A stretch of DNA of 64,000 nt, taken from positions 47,425-111,424 of the forward strand of contig JAMPHB010000004.1 of assembly GCA_023663685.1 (NCBI GenBank), given 5' to 3'. Both the position numbers and the translations under genes were made by a program. Below the pieces are notes generated by a model. It was not told the origin of the DNA. It did no database searches and saw only the letters and a program-made list of their open reading frames with translations. This document shows, piece by piece, positions 8,403 to 15,553 of the stretch. The DNA is from Blautia sp. (GTDB lineage Bacteria > Bacillota > Clostridia > Lachnospirales > Lachnospiraceae). Positions within the stretch are counted from its first letter, which is position 1. Each line of letters opens with the position of its first letter.

Positions 8403-9026
8403 ATGGGGAATCAGGTCTATACAATTGGAAGGGAATTTGGCAGCAATGGCTATGATGTTGGACGGCTTCTGGCAGAACGCCTGGGGGTAAAGCTGTACGA
8501 TAAGGAGCTTTTAGCGCAGGCGGCCAAGGATTCCGGCTTCTGTGAAGAAATTTTTGAAAATCACGACGAGAAGCCGACCAGCAGCTTTTTGTATTCACTG
8601 GTCATGGATACATATTCAGGAGGAAGCTATTCATCTGCGCCTTTTTTGGATATGCCGTTGAACCACAAGGTGTTTCTGGCACAGTTTGACACGATCAAGA
8701 AGCTTGCGGAAAAGGAATCGTGCGTGATTGTGGGACGCTGTGCGGATTATGCACTTGCCAATAACCCGGATTGTCTGAATGTGTTCGTACATGCGGATAT
8801 GGAGGACAGGATTCGCTGGGTGAGCAAGCGCAGGGATCTTACAGAGAATAAGGCAAGGGATCTGATTCAGAAAACCGACAAGCAGCGCGCGAGCTATTAC
8901 AATTATTATACCTGCAAGAAGTGGGGAGATTCCAGAAGCTATGATCTGTGTCTCAATACCAGTAAGCTTACCCTGGAGGATTGCGTGGATATAATTCTGA
9001 TGTATCGGGAGCGGATGAAGAAATAA
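8403..9026 (+). CDS. Cytidylate-kinase-like protein
   Basis: The 207-residue protein has an N-terminal nucleotide-binding loop, IGREFGSNGYDVG at 8-20, and a later CVIVGRCADY strand, the pattern of the cytidylate-kinase-like family (AAA_26). Arg-rich stretches VSKRRD and KQRASYYN near 140-165 resemble the lid of CMP kinases. The true Cmk of the cell is usually a different, longer gene, so the substrate here is uncertain. It is preceded by a GGGAGG ribosome site and its own promoter, and followed by a strong terminator. Confidence 0.8.
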   Translation: MGNQVYTIGREFGSNGYDVGRLLAERLGVKLYDKELLAQAAKDSGFCEEIFENHDEKPTSSFLYSLVMDTYSGGSYSSAPFLDMPLNHKVFLAQFDTIKKLAEKESCVIVGRCADYALANNPDCLNVFVHADMEDRIRWVSKRRDLTENKARDLIQKTDKQRASYYNYYTCKKWGDSRSYDLCLNTSKLTLEDCVDIILMYRERMKK

Positions 9027-9035
9027 TGTGTATGT

Positions 9036-9082
9036 AACCCACTATGACACTTTCAAAATGAAAGATGACGTAGTGGGTTTTT
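9036..9082 (+). terminator. Terminator after the cytidylate-kinase-like gene
   Basis: AACCCACTA at 9036-9044 pairs with TAGTGGGTT at 9071-9079 and is followed by more T residues. An inner CTTTCA/TGAAAG pair extends the stem. It may also act on the convergent Nudix gene. Confidence 0.75.
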
Positions 9083-9083
9083 A

Positions 9084-9569
9084 CTATGATTCAGGCATTT
9101 GTATAAATTCAACTTTCTCTCCATCCGAAACGCCAACATACATTTCAGATGTAAATCTGCCTTTTTTACAGTAATGCTCCATGACATATTTTGCTGTGTA
9201 CGGCATTTCAAGATGACATATTTCATCAATTCGAAACCACTTACATATACCTTCGTTTGACGTCAACTGATCAGTAGATTTTAAACCGGCAAAAAAATAA
9301 TAGTTCTGCCTTATTTCTCCTTTTGTTCTTCTTAATGTTATATATCGTAAGGATAGTCCCTCTATATCTGCTTCGTCTATTCCAAGTTCTTCCTTCATTT
9401 CCCTCAATACACAAGATCGTGCATCATTCAATTCATATTCTTCAAAGTGACCTCCGGCTGAGCCTGTCCAAACATTATTTACAACTTTTCCGCCCTGTCT
9501 GTATAGAAGTAGAATCTTATTATCTTTTAACAAATATATAGAAGTCATATTTCGCAATTTACCAATCAT
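9084..9569 (-). CDS. Nudix hydrolase (8-oxo-dGTPase-like)
   Basis: Nudix proteins hydrolyse nucleoside diphosphates linked to another moiety, often to clean the nucleotide pool. The Nudix core is at about residues 49-73: GGHFEEYE followed by REMKEELGI. The spacing between the first Glu and RE is nine residues, not the usual seven, so this is a variant box. The C-terminal half contains a WFRIDEI motif common in MutT-like members. The ATG has a GGAG site. The gene is clearly more AT-rich than its neighbours and borders a repeat-filled gap, which suggests it was acquired. The substrate cannot be told. Confidence 0.82.
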   Translation of the reverse strand: MIGKLRNMTSIYLLKDNKILLLYRQGGKVVNNVWTGSAGGHFEEYELNDARSCVLREMKEELGIDEADIEGLSLRYITLRRTKGEIRQNYYFFAGLKSTDQLTSNEGICKWFRIDEICHLEMPYTAKYVMEHYCKKGRFTSEMYVGVSDGEKVEFIQMPES

Positions 9570-9621
9570 ATTAATTTCTCCTTTTAGTGCTAAAAGCCGG
9601 GTGAGCGGCTTAAACGGACAG

Positions 9622-9655
9622 AACTATTCGTTAAACTTGTGTTTTGCGAATAGTT
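9622..9655. repeat. Interspersed repeat, copy 1 (palindromic)
   Basis: Arms AACTATTCG (9622-9630) and CGAATAGTT (9647-9655) enclose GTTAAAC/GTTTTG boxes. The right part is shared for 21 bases with copy 3, and the whole element matches copy 2 in inverted orientation. Confidence 0.65.
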
Positions 9656-9763
9656 TTCTGCATGTCCTCAGGGGGGCACGGCTCCCTTTTTTGGGGGGAT
9701 TTTGCAGGATTGGCTGTACCCTGATGTTGTATCCGACCATAATGGGGAAGATATGTTGCTATT

Positions 9764-9815
9764 GTCAAGTAAAGGGAAGCTTGTTGCAGACGCACCAGAC
9801 TTCCCTTTTCTTGAC
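9764..9815. repeat. Long inverted repeat, 16-bp arms
   Basis: GTCAAGTAAAGGGAAG at 9764-9779 pairs with CTTCCCTTTTCTTGAC at 9800-9815 with one mismatch and a 20-base loop. It may be a terminator, a processing stem or the end of a small element. No gene reads into it closely. Confidence 0.6.
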
Positions 9816-10284
9816 CTTAGCACATTGTGGGGAAGCTGTCAAGCCCAAGCTCCGCTTGGAAGCTTTCTAAGGCGAAAGGCTTTCTCATATCGCCGCCGCA
9901 GGGGGCGAACGTCACATGGGGGCGCTGTGCGCCCGTGTGATGGCTTTTCCGCGCTCTGCGGATTCCGAACCGCCTAACGGCTCCCGGAATGGCTACGGAA
10001 GGTTTTAGAAAGGCCTGAGCATAACGACAGCCTATAGGGAGAGCGACGCGCTGTCGCTGGCCGTCGCTCCCTCCGCAGATTTCCACTTGACTTCTTGTCC
10101 GTTTTATGGTACACTATCCCAAACTTCATAGAAAAGCTCCCCTGCCATCCCTCGGCAGAGGGGGCTTTTTGTTTAGATGGATATGGCGAACCATAATCCT
10201 GCTTTTCCTGCTTTTCCTTTGCAGGAAAGAAATGGATTCCCGAACGCTCCGCTCCATGATTACGCCGTGCATCACCAGAGGGGC

Positions 10285-10320
10285 AACTATTCGCAAAACA
10301 TCTTGTTTAACCAAATAGTT
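10285..10320. repeat. Interspersed repeat, copy 2
   Basis: The element begins AACTATTCGCAAAAC and ends TTTAACCAAATAGTT. It is similar to the reverse complement of copy 1, so the two copies are in opposite orientation about 660 bp apart. Confidence 0.6.
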
Positions 10321-10399
10321 GTCGAACGAGCGTTCTCCGCTTCACAAGGACGAACGAATGTCGACCGCTGTCAACTACCACTCCGCCCTGCTGCGTTTT

Positions 10400-10448
10400 C
10401 GTTAAACGCGGTCGGTGTTTTGCGAATAGTTTTCTTGCTTAACAAATA
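10400..10448. repeat. Interspersed repeat, copy 3
   Basis: The element begins CGTTAAACGC and contains GTTTTGCGAATAGTTTTC, identical to copy 1. A weaker partial copy (TTCGTTAAATCTTG) is near 10504. Confidence 0.55.
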
Positions 10449-10534
10449 TACTACCACTCCGCGTCCGTTATGTAAAGGATAAGTTTAAATTTTGTGAAAA
10501 CTTTCGTTAAATCTTGTATCATTATGCCAAATTT

Positions 10535-10984
10535 TTATGCCAGTATCTCGGAATCCAGAACAATGGTAAACGGTCCATCGTTACAAAGTGAAATCTGCAT
10601 ATCGGTGCCGAAAATACCAGTCTGAACGTTTGAAATGGATTTCCTGCATTCGCAAATAATATACTCATATAAGGAATTTGCGAGTTCCGGTGCGCCGGCT
10701 TCTGTGAAAGAAGGCCGGTTTCCTTTTCTGCAGTTTGCATACAAAGTGAACTGTGAAATCAACAGTAATGAGCCGTTTACATCTGTCAGGGAAAGATTCG
10801 TTTTTCCCTCTGCATCCTCAAAAATGCGTATATTCAGCAGCTTGCGAAGCATTTTATCAGCAATTGCCTCTGTATCTGTCTGGGAAATTCCGATAAATAC
10901 GCAAAAGCCTTTGGCGATTTCACTGGTAATATTTCCCTCCACCTCACATTTTGCGGATGTGACTCTCTGAATTACAAAACGCAT
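10535..10984 (-). CDS. dtd: D-aminoacyl-tRNA deacylase
   Basis: DTD hydrolyses D-amino acids mis-attached to tRNA, and Gly from tRNA-Ala, in the cytoplasm. The start at 10984 follows an AGGAGAG site and gives MRFVIQRVTSA, the normal family start; 21 upstream codons are excluded. Active-site motifs are visible: SQFTLYA at about 77-83 and the Gly-cisPro stretch NDGPFTI near the C-terminus. The length of 149 residues is normal. It is divergent from the ttcA-like gene and borders the repeat-rich gap downstream. Confidence 0.93.
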   Translation of the reverse strand: MRFVIQRVTSAKCEVEGNITSEIAKGFCVFIGISQTDTEAIADKMLRKLLNIRIFEDAEGKTNLSLTDVNGSLLLISQFTLYANCRKGNRPSFTEAGAPELANSLYEYIICECRKSISNVQTGIFGTDMQISLCNDGPFTIVLDSEILA

Positions 10985-11110
10985 AGATATTCTCTCCTGT
11001 TCATTTATGATAGGAAGAATTATATCATAAGCAGCTATCTTTTGCACTATATTAGGACTGGTTTCCGGCAGGAAAATGCTATATAATGGAAGTATTGATG
11101 GAGGAAATGC

Positions 11111-11833
11111 ATGAAATTACAACAGCTATACAGTTTGGTTCGGCAGGCTGTGCAGGATTACCGAATGATTGCGGAGGGAGACCGGATCGCAATCGGTATT
11201 TCGGGAGGAAAGGACTCTCTCACTCTTTTGTATGCACTTGCCGGACTGCGCAGGTTCTATCCCATATCCTATGAGCTTGTGGCAATCACTGTTGATCTGG
11301 GTTTTGAGGATATGGATTTTTCCAAGATTCGCAAGCTGTGTGAGACGCTGGATGTAGAGTATCATATCGTAAGCACGGACATTGGCAGAATCGTTTTTGA
11401 GGAGAAAAAGGACTCCTCCCACTGCTCTCTCTGTGCAAAAATGCGAAAGGGAGCCCTGAATCAGAGGGGGCTGGAGCTTGGCTGTAATAAGATTGCTTAT
11501 GCCCATCACAAGGATGATATGGTAGAGACTGCTCTTCTGTCTCTTTTCTATGAAGGGCGTTTCTATTGCTTTCCTCCAGTGACTCACCTAGATCACACAG
11601 GGCTTACGGTCATACGGCCGCTTATGTATGTCCGTGAATGCGAGGTGCTGGGATTTTCACACAAATATAAACTGCCGGTAGTGTATAACACTTGTCCGGC
11701 AGATGGAGCCGGCAAACGCACCTATATAAAACGAACGCTCTGCCAGCTTATGGAGGATAACCCGGAGATCAAAAAACATATATTTCATGCGATTCAGGAG
11801 GCGGGACTTCCCGACTGGCCGGATAAAATTTAA
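11111..11833 (+). CDS. ttcA: TtcA/TilS-like PP-loop tRNA thiolation-type ATPase
   Basis: The protein has a PP-loop, SGGKDSL at 31-37, that activates a tRNA base with ATP, and a CSLC pair at Cys105/Cys108 followed by KMRKGAL, as in TtcA proteins that bind an iron-sulfur cluster. A third cysteine is in NTCPADG near residue 196. TtcA makes 2-thiocytidine at tRNA position 32, but many Clostridial members of the group are shorter or have other targets, so the exact base is uncertain. A GGAGG site precedes the ATG. The recombinase gene follows by 18 bp. Confidence 0.8.
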   Translation: MKLQQLYSLVRQAVQDYRMIAEGDRIAIGISGGKDSLTLLYALAGLRRFYPISYELVAITVDLGFEDMDFSKIRKLCETLDVEYHIVSTDIGRIVFEEKKDSSHCSLCAKMRKGALNQRGLELGCNKIAYAHHKDDMVETALLSLFYEGRFYCFPPVTHLDHTGLTVIRPLMYVRECEVLGFSHKYKLPVVYNTCPADGAGKRTYIKRTLCQLMEDNPEIKKHIFHAIQEAGLPDWPDKI

Positions 11834-11851
11834 TACAGCGAGGACGATAGA

Positions 11852-12904
11852 ATGAAAAGAGAAAAAGCATATTATGAAAACGTAAATATGGACAATGAGT
11901 TGAAGCTGAGGCATCAGATTGCCCTGCTCCCCACGTTTTGCAAACAGTTTTTTATTGGAATTGAGCCGACAACTGCATCCCGGACAAGAATTGCCTACGC
12001 CTATGATCTGGGTTGTTTTTTTGATTACCTGCACGAAAATAATCCAATCTGCAAAAAAATGGAAATCCGGGAGTTTCCTCTCTCACTGCTCGATCAGTTG
12101 ACACCCATGGATATTGAGGAATACTTATATTATTTAAAACTCTATGAGAAGGATGGAGAGGTTCACACCAACGACGAGAGGGGCATCAAGCGTAAGCTCG
12201 CATCCCTTCGCACCTTCTATAACTATTTCTTTAAGAACGAGCTCATAGACACAAACCCGGCGGTAAAGGTCGATATGCCAAAAATACATGACAAGACGAT
12301 CATACGCCTTGATGTAGATGAGGTCGCCCGCCTGCTGGATGAAGTGGAATCTGGCGAAAGTCTGACAGAAAGACAGCGAAAATACCATGAGCGAACCAAA
12401 ACACGCGATCTCGCGATCCTTACTCTCCTGCTGGGAACCGGTATACGCGTGTCTGAATGTGTCGGTCTGGATTTAACGGACGTGGATTTCAAAAACAATG
12501 GAATAAAGATTCACCGCAAGGGAGGCGCCGAGGTGATTGTATATTTTGGAGACGAAGTAGCGGAGGCCGTAGAAAACTATATGATCCTGCGGCGGGATAT
12601 TGTTCCGGTGGAGGGACACAGCAATGCCCTCTTTCTTTCTATGCAAAATAAAAGAATTACCGTGCGTGCGGTCGAAAATCTTACAAAAAAATATGCAAAG
12701 CTTGTGACGAATCTAAAAAATATTACCCCCCACAAGCTACGGAGTACTTATGGAACCAGTCTCTACAGAGAGACCGGGGATATCTATCTGGTGGCGGACG
12801 TTCTCGGACATAAGGATGTCAATACCACGCGAAAGCACTACGCCGCCATCGAAGACGACCGGCGGCGTGAGGCGGCAAAGCATGTACATCTGCGGGAGGA
12901 TTAG
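11852..12904 (+). CDS. XerS-like tyrosine recombinase
   Basis: The 350-residue protein has an N-terminal SAM-like core-binding domain (about 35-130) and a C-terminal catalytic domain. The full catalytic set is visible: Arg199 (GTGIRVSE), Lys223 (HRKGG), His294 and Arg297 (TPHKLRS), His320 (LGHKD) and Tyr330 (KHYAAI). The insertion between the two domains (GIKRKLASLRTFY and an extended ERQRKYHERTKTRDLAIL) resembles XerS, the single-protein chromosome-dimer resolvase of streptococci, more than XerC/XerD. It is not flanked by attachment repeats or phage genes, so a housekeeping role is more likely than integration. It ends overlapping the convergent plsC by 4 bp. Confidence 0.85.
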   Translation: MKREKAYYENVNMDNELKLRHQIALLPTFCKQFFIGIEPTTASRTRIAYAYDLGCFFDYLHENNPICKKMEIREFPLSLLDQLTPMDIEEYLYYLKLYEKDGEVHTNDERGIKRKLASLRTFYNYFFKNELIDTNPAVKVDMPKIHDKTIIRLDVDEVARLLDEVESGESLTERQRKYHERTKTRDLAILTLLLGTGIRVSECVGLDLTDVDFKNNGIKIHRKGGAEVIVYFGDEVAEAVENYMILRRDIVPVEGHSNALFLSMQNKRITVRAVENLTKKYAKLVTNLKNITPHKLRSTYGTSLYRETGDIYLVADVLGHKDVNTTRKHYAAIEDDRRREAAKHVHLRED

Positions 12905-13629
12905 CCGGAGGCTTCCGGCAGGATTTCGTTGATTTTCTCCTGAATCCGCTCTTTGACCAATGCTGCAAGCTCCTGCGTCTTCATGTTTCGGTATTCGTCA
13001 TAGGTGATTGGTTTTAAATAATGTACCTGCGTAGTAATCGGGCCAATATGAAAGCTGTTGAATACTTTGTAAGAGTCAATCAGCGCAATTGGCACAATCG
13101 GAGCCTTGGACTTTAACGCAATCTTAAAGCTGCCAGCCTTGAAATCACAGACGGCATTTCGGTTATTAAATTTATATCCGCCTTCGGGGAACAAAATGTA
13201 GCGTTTCCCCTCGGCAACCTCCCTCGCGACCTGGGTAATCACCGTGATTCCCTGGCGTGGATTATCCTTTTCCAGGCGTTTGGCCTGTACCAGATCACAG
13301 AATTCCCTCACAAGAATCGTGTGGGACTTGCGCTTATCCATCACAAAAGAACAGGGCTTCTTGTGGGTATACATGATGCCGAGCACATCGTACTTTCCCT
13401 GATGGTTCGGATACATCATATATCCCCCCTCTTCCGGCAGATTCTCCAGACCATAAGCCTCTGTCGTAATCTTTCCCGTCTTATTCATCAGATAAATCAC
13501 ATGATGAACAAGGGCATATCTCTGCTCCACGGTGTAGCGCTCCGGGTGATCCGCCCGTTTCCGCATTTTCGGGATCATATATGGCGCCCGGTGTAAATTC
13601 ATAAAAATCACATAAAACAATTTCAACAT
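12901..13629 (-). CDS. plsC: 1-acyl-glycerol-3-phosphate acyltransferase (PlsC family)
   Basis: PlsC transfers an acyl chain to lysophosphatidic acid to make phosphatidic acid at the inner face of the membrane. The acyltransferase motif NHQGKYD contains His76 and Asp81 (HX4D), followed by FPEGGYKFN (motif III) and VPIALIDSY (motif IV). The N-terminus has a hydrophobic segment. The 242-residue length is normal. A good promoter lies 23 bp upstream of the ATG. Confidence 0.92.
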   Translation of the reverse strand: MLKLFYVIFMNLHRAPYMIPKMRKRADHPERYTVEQRYALVHHVIYLMNKTGKITTEAYGLENLPEEGGYMMYPNHQGKYDVLGIMYTHKKPCSFVMDKRKSHTILVREFCDLVQAKRLEKDNPRQGITVITQVAREVAEGKRYILFPEGGYKFNNRNAVCDFKAGSFKIALKSKAPIVPIALIDSYKVFNSFHIGPITTQVHYLKPITYDEYRNMKTQELAALVKERIQEKINEILPEASG

Positions 13630-13651
13630 ACAAATCTCTCCCCATATAGGG

Positions 13652-13680
13652 ATTATAATGCAAATGCTTTAATTTTTCAA
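13652..13680 (-). promoter_or_regulatory. plsC promoter
   Basis: On the minus strand TTGAAA (13680-13675) and TATAAT (13657-13652) are 17 bp apart. Confidence 0.65.
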
Positions 13681-13727
13681 CTTTCCTTATGAGAAGATTA
13701 TTCGTATTTTTTGAAAATAATATGCGC

Positions 13728-14111
13728 TTACTTCTCTTCCGCCGAATAATAGGGAACAACGATGTATGCATCCCGGTGAATCTGCCCGTCCGACAGTCCG
13801 TTCAGATCACTGACTTCGCGGATAAAGGACTCCTTGTCCATAACGCCATCTACCGTATAGGTGTCTGCAATATCCCAGAGGGTATCTCCCCTCTCAAGGC
13901 GGATACTTGTATAATACTTGTGTAAAGCTTCCGCCCTGCCGGAATTCGCCAATGTCCGGATGCTGCTTCCAAGAAGAATGGCAAGACAGACAAAAATAAT
14001 AACAGCCAGCGCAAGCATTTGCTTTTGTACCTGTAAAGCGCGGGCACGCTTTTTTAAGAGGTAGTTTGCCCTCTGTGAAATTTCAGAATTATATACTCTC
14101 TTCATATCCAT
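13728..14111 (-). CDS. LysM-domain membrane protein, YneA-like SOS cell-division inhibitor candidate
   Basis: The 127-residue protein has a basic N-terminus, one membrane helix at about 33-52 and an extracellular LysM domain at about 70-122 (RGDTLWDIADTY, then a hydrophobic end IVVPYY). The start may instead be the second Met, two codons later. Architecture and size resemble YneA of Bacillus, an SOS-induced division suppressor that in Bacillus lies divergent to lexA. Here the promoter carries LexA-type boxes (see 14136-14208), which strongly supports the same role. No lexA is adjacent; a XerS-like recombinase and plsC are nearby instead. Confidence 0.75.
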   Translation of the reverse strand: MDMKRVYNSEISQRANYLLKKRARALQVQKQMLALAVIIFVCLAILLGSSIRTLANSGRAEALHKYYTSIRLERGDTLWDIADTYTVDGVMDKESFIREVSDLNGLSDGQIHRDAYIVVPYYSAEEK

Positions 14112-14135
14112 CCTCCCGTGTAAAACCCATCATCT

Positions 14136-14208
14136 GAACATTTATTCTGAACAACTGTTCGTATATACTATAACATGTGAACAAATGTTTGTCAAGAACA
14201 TATTTTCA
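14136..14208 (-). promoter_or_regulatory. SOS promoter with two strong and two weak LexA boxes
   Basis: On the minus strand TTGACA (14195-14190) and TATAGT (14172-14167) are 17 bp apart. A perfect GAAC-N4-GTTC site with flanking CG (14149-14161) sits just downstream of the -10, and GAACAAATGTTTG (14179-14191, plus-strand reading) lies in the spacer up to the -35. Weaker sites are GAACATTTATTC (14136-14147) and GAACATATTTTC (14197-14208). This matches the LexA/DinR operator known from Gram-positives. Confidence 0.85.
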
Positions 14209-14282
14209 AATTTTGACCATTACATGAAAGGAACATTTTGATTTTTAATATGACATTTTTATATGTATATAGAAACTATAAT

Positions 14283-14310
14283 CGCCCCGCAATGGTGAAA
14301 TTGCGGGGCG
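14283..14310 (-). terminator. cotJ operon terminator
   Basis: CGCCCCGCAAT (14283-14293) and ATTGCGGGGCG (14300-14310) form a perfect 11-bp stem with a 6-base loop, 22 bp after the cotJC stop. The T run is weak. Confidence 0.7.
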
Positions 14311-14332
14311 GACTCTTTTCTGCAGGCAGAAC

Positions 14333-14941
14333 TTATTTATTACAGAAGCAGTCGAAGTCAGGATTAAATGCATAGAAGTTTTTACTGTCCAGATCCTCCT
14401 GCACCATTCGAAGCGCTTCACCGAAACGCTGAAAATGCACAATCTCCCTCTCACGCAGGAAGCGGATCGGGTCGGCCACCTCATGGTCGGTCGCGAGACG
14501 CAGAATATTGTCATAGGTCTTTCTGGCCTTCTGCTCCGCCGCAAGATCCTCCACAAGGTCTGCGATGGCATCACCGCTGGACTGGAACTCGCAGGCATTA
14601 AACGGGATACCGCCTGCCGCCTGCGGCCAGATACCCGCGGTGTGGTCGATATAGTAGGGGGCAAAACCTGCGGCTTCCAGCTCCTGCGCGCTTAAGCCCT
14701 TCGTCAGCTGACGCACAATGGCGCCGATCATCTCAAAGTGGGCAAGCTCCTCGGTACCGATATCGGTCAAAAGTCCGGCAACTCTCGCATTATAAGTGGA
14801 AAAGCGCTGGGACAGATAACGGGTGGAGGCGGAAAGCTCTCCGTCCGGCCCGCCATACTGACTGATAATATAGGAAGCCAGCTTGGCGTTTGGCGTTGTA
14901 ATATTTACCGGATACTCTAATCGTTTTTCATAACTCCACAT
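14333..14941 (-). CDS. cotJC: Spore coat protein CotJC, manganese-catalase-like
   Basis: CotJC belongs to the manganese catalase family and is laid down in the spore coat of Bacillus and Clostridia, where it may protect against peroxide. Ferritin-like helices carry metal-ligand Glu and His residues in the expected contexts: IGTEELAHFEMI at about 63-74 and AEQKARKTYDNIL and REREIVHFQRFGE further on. The length of 202 is normal for CotJC. It is the last gene of cotJA-cotJB-cotJC, with a 3-bp gap after cotJB. Confidence 0.94.
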   Translation of the reverse strand: MWSYEKRLEYPVNITTPNAKLASYIISQYGGPDGELSASTRYLSQRFSTYNARVAGLLTDIGTEELAHFEMIGAIVRQLTKGLSAQELEAAGFAPYYIDHTAGIWPQAAGGIPFNACEFQSSGDAIADLVEDLAAEQKARKTYDNILRLATDHEVADPIRFLREREIVHFQRFGEALRMVQEDLDSKNFYAFNPDFDCFCNK

Positions 14942-14944
14942 AGA

Positions 14945-15253
14945 CTATCTTCCTCCTTCCCACGGCATCGGCGCCGTATTCCAGTCCCACTCCGCAAGAG
15001 GCCCGCCAGAGAAGGCGTTTAACTGGCAAAAACGCTCCTCATAGACTCTTTTTGCGGAATTATAGAGTTCTGTGCACTGATTAAAGTATTCAAGCGCCTC
15101 CTTATCATTTGGATGTGTGTCCATATACAGAAGCATATCGTAAGCGCAGAAGCCCAGCATGGACACCCACTCAAAAAGCTCCCTCTGGTTCATTCTCATC
15201 TCACAGTTTGCCTGCGTATTCTGCTGGTTCATTATATTTTGAGGATTCATCAT
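14945..15253 (-). CDS. cotJB: Spore coat protein CotJB
   Basis: The 102-residue protein has the CotJB signature: LFEWVSMLGFCAYDMLLYMDTHP at its centre (split here as LFEWVSML and YDMLLYMDTHP) and a C-terminal PLAEWDWNTAPMPWEG. It begins with an Asn/Gln-rich tail. CotJB is a small coat component needed together with CotJC. Its start overlaps the cotJA stop by 4 bp. Confidence 0.94.
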   Translation of the reverse strand: MMNPQNIMNQQNTQANCEMRMNQRELFEWVSMLGFCAYDMLLYMDTHPNDKEALEYFNQCTELYNSAKRVYEERFCQLNAFSGGPLAEWDWNTAPMPWEGGR

Positions 15254-15456
15254 CTTCTTCTACCTCCCCTGCACCTTCCGGTAAATGGCATATCTAATTC
15301 GGGGAAAATGGTTCCGGTCATAAGCGCGCGCTTCGGGTCATAAGTCTGTCCGAAGGTCTGCCAGGGCACATAGGCCATGCCCACCACCCAGTTTGCGCAA
15401 TCGTCTTTGTCACCAGTCCTGCCACGGCCTGTCATATTCATGTCGCAATCCATCAT
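15250..15456 (-). CDS. cotJA: Spore coat-associated protein CotJA
   Basis: The 68-residue protein carries the CotJA core AYVPWQTFGQTYDPKRALMTGTIFPELDMPF, of which AYVPWQ and GTIFPELDMPF are the most diagnostic. The C-terminus is a short Arg/Gly-rich tail. It is the first gene of the cotJ operon, which in Bacillus is read in the mother cell under sigma E. No convincing sigma-E promoter could be assigned by eye in the 63 bp to the upstream terminator. Two adjacent ATG codons are possible starts. Confidence 0.93.
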   Translation of the reverse strand: MMDCDMNMTGRGRTGDKDDCANWVVGMAYVPWQTFGQTYDPKRALMTGTIFPELDMPFTGRCRGGRRR

Positions 15457-15520
15457 ATTCTGATATATTCCTTTCTTTTTTTATACAATATATCATATGA
15501 AGAATTCCTCCGCAGGGTTC

Positions 15521-15553
15521 AAAAAAAGCGCCTCTGCTTTTACAGAGACGCGT
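15521..15553 (-). terminator. Terminator of the DUF5717-DUF5716 operon
   Basis: CGCGTCTCTG and CAGAGGCGC form a stem on the minus strand, followed by seven T residues. The stem includes the stop codon of the coiled-coil gene, so the operon ends here and cotJA is separately expressed. Confidence 0.85.

Larger units (their letters stand above)
9600..10534. other. Gene-free, repeat- and hairpin-rich interval
   Basis: About 930 bp between the Nudix gene and dtd hold no credible gene. The stretch carries related copies of a short element with the core GTTTTGCGAATAGT (see separate entries), a 16-bp stem-loop at 9764-9815, GC-rich hairpins around 9900-10080 (for example GGCGC..GCGCC near 9931), and a terminator-like inverted repeat near 10132-10171. 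The short frames in it encode low-quality peptides. It looks like an assembly of interspersed intergenic repeats or the remains of a mobile element. Confidence 0.6.

Noticed and set aside
10106-10318. A 70-codon frame in the repeat-rich gap with a hydrophobic centre.
   Set aside because: It runs through an inverted repeat and lacks a ribosome site; similar frames arise from interspersed repeats.
11852-12904. The tyrosine recombinase as the integrase of a mobile element.
   Set aside because: No attachment repeats, tRNA or phage genes flank it, and its layout resembles housekeeping XerS.
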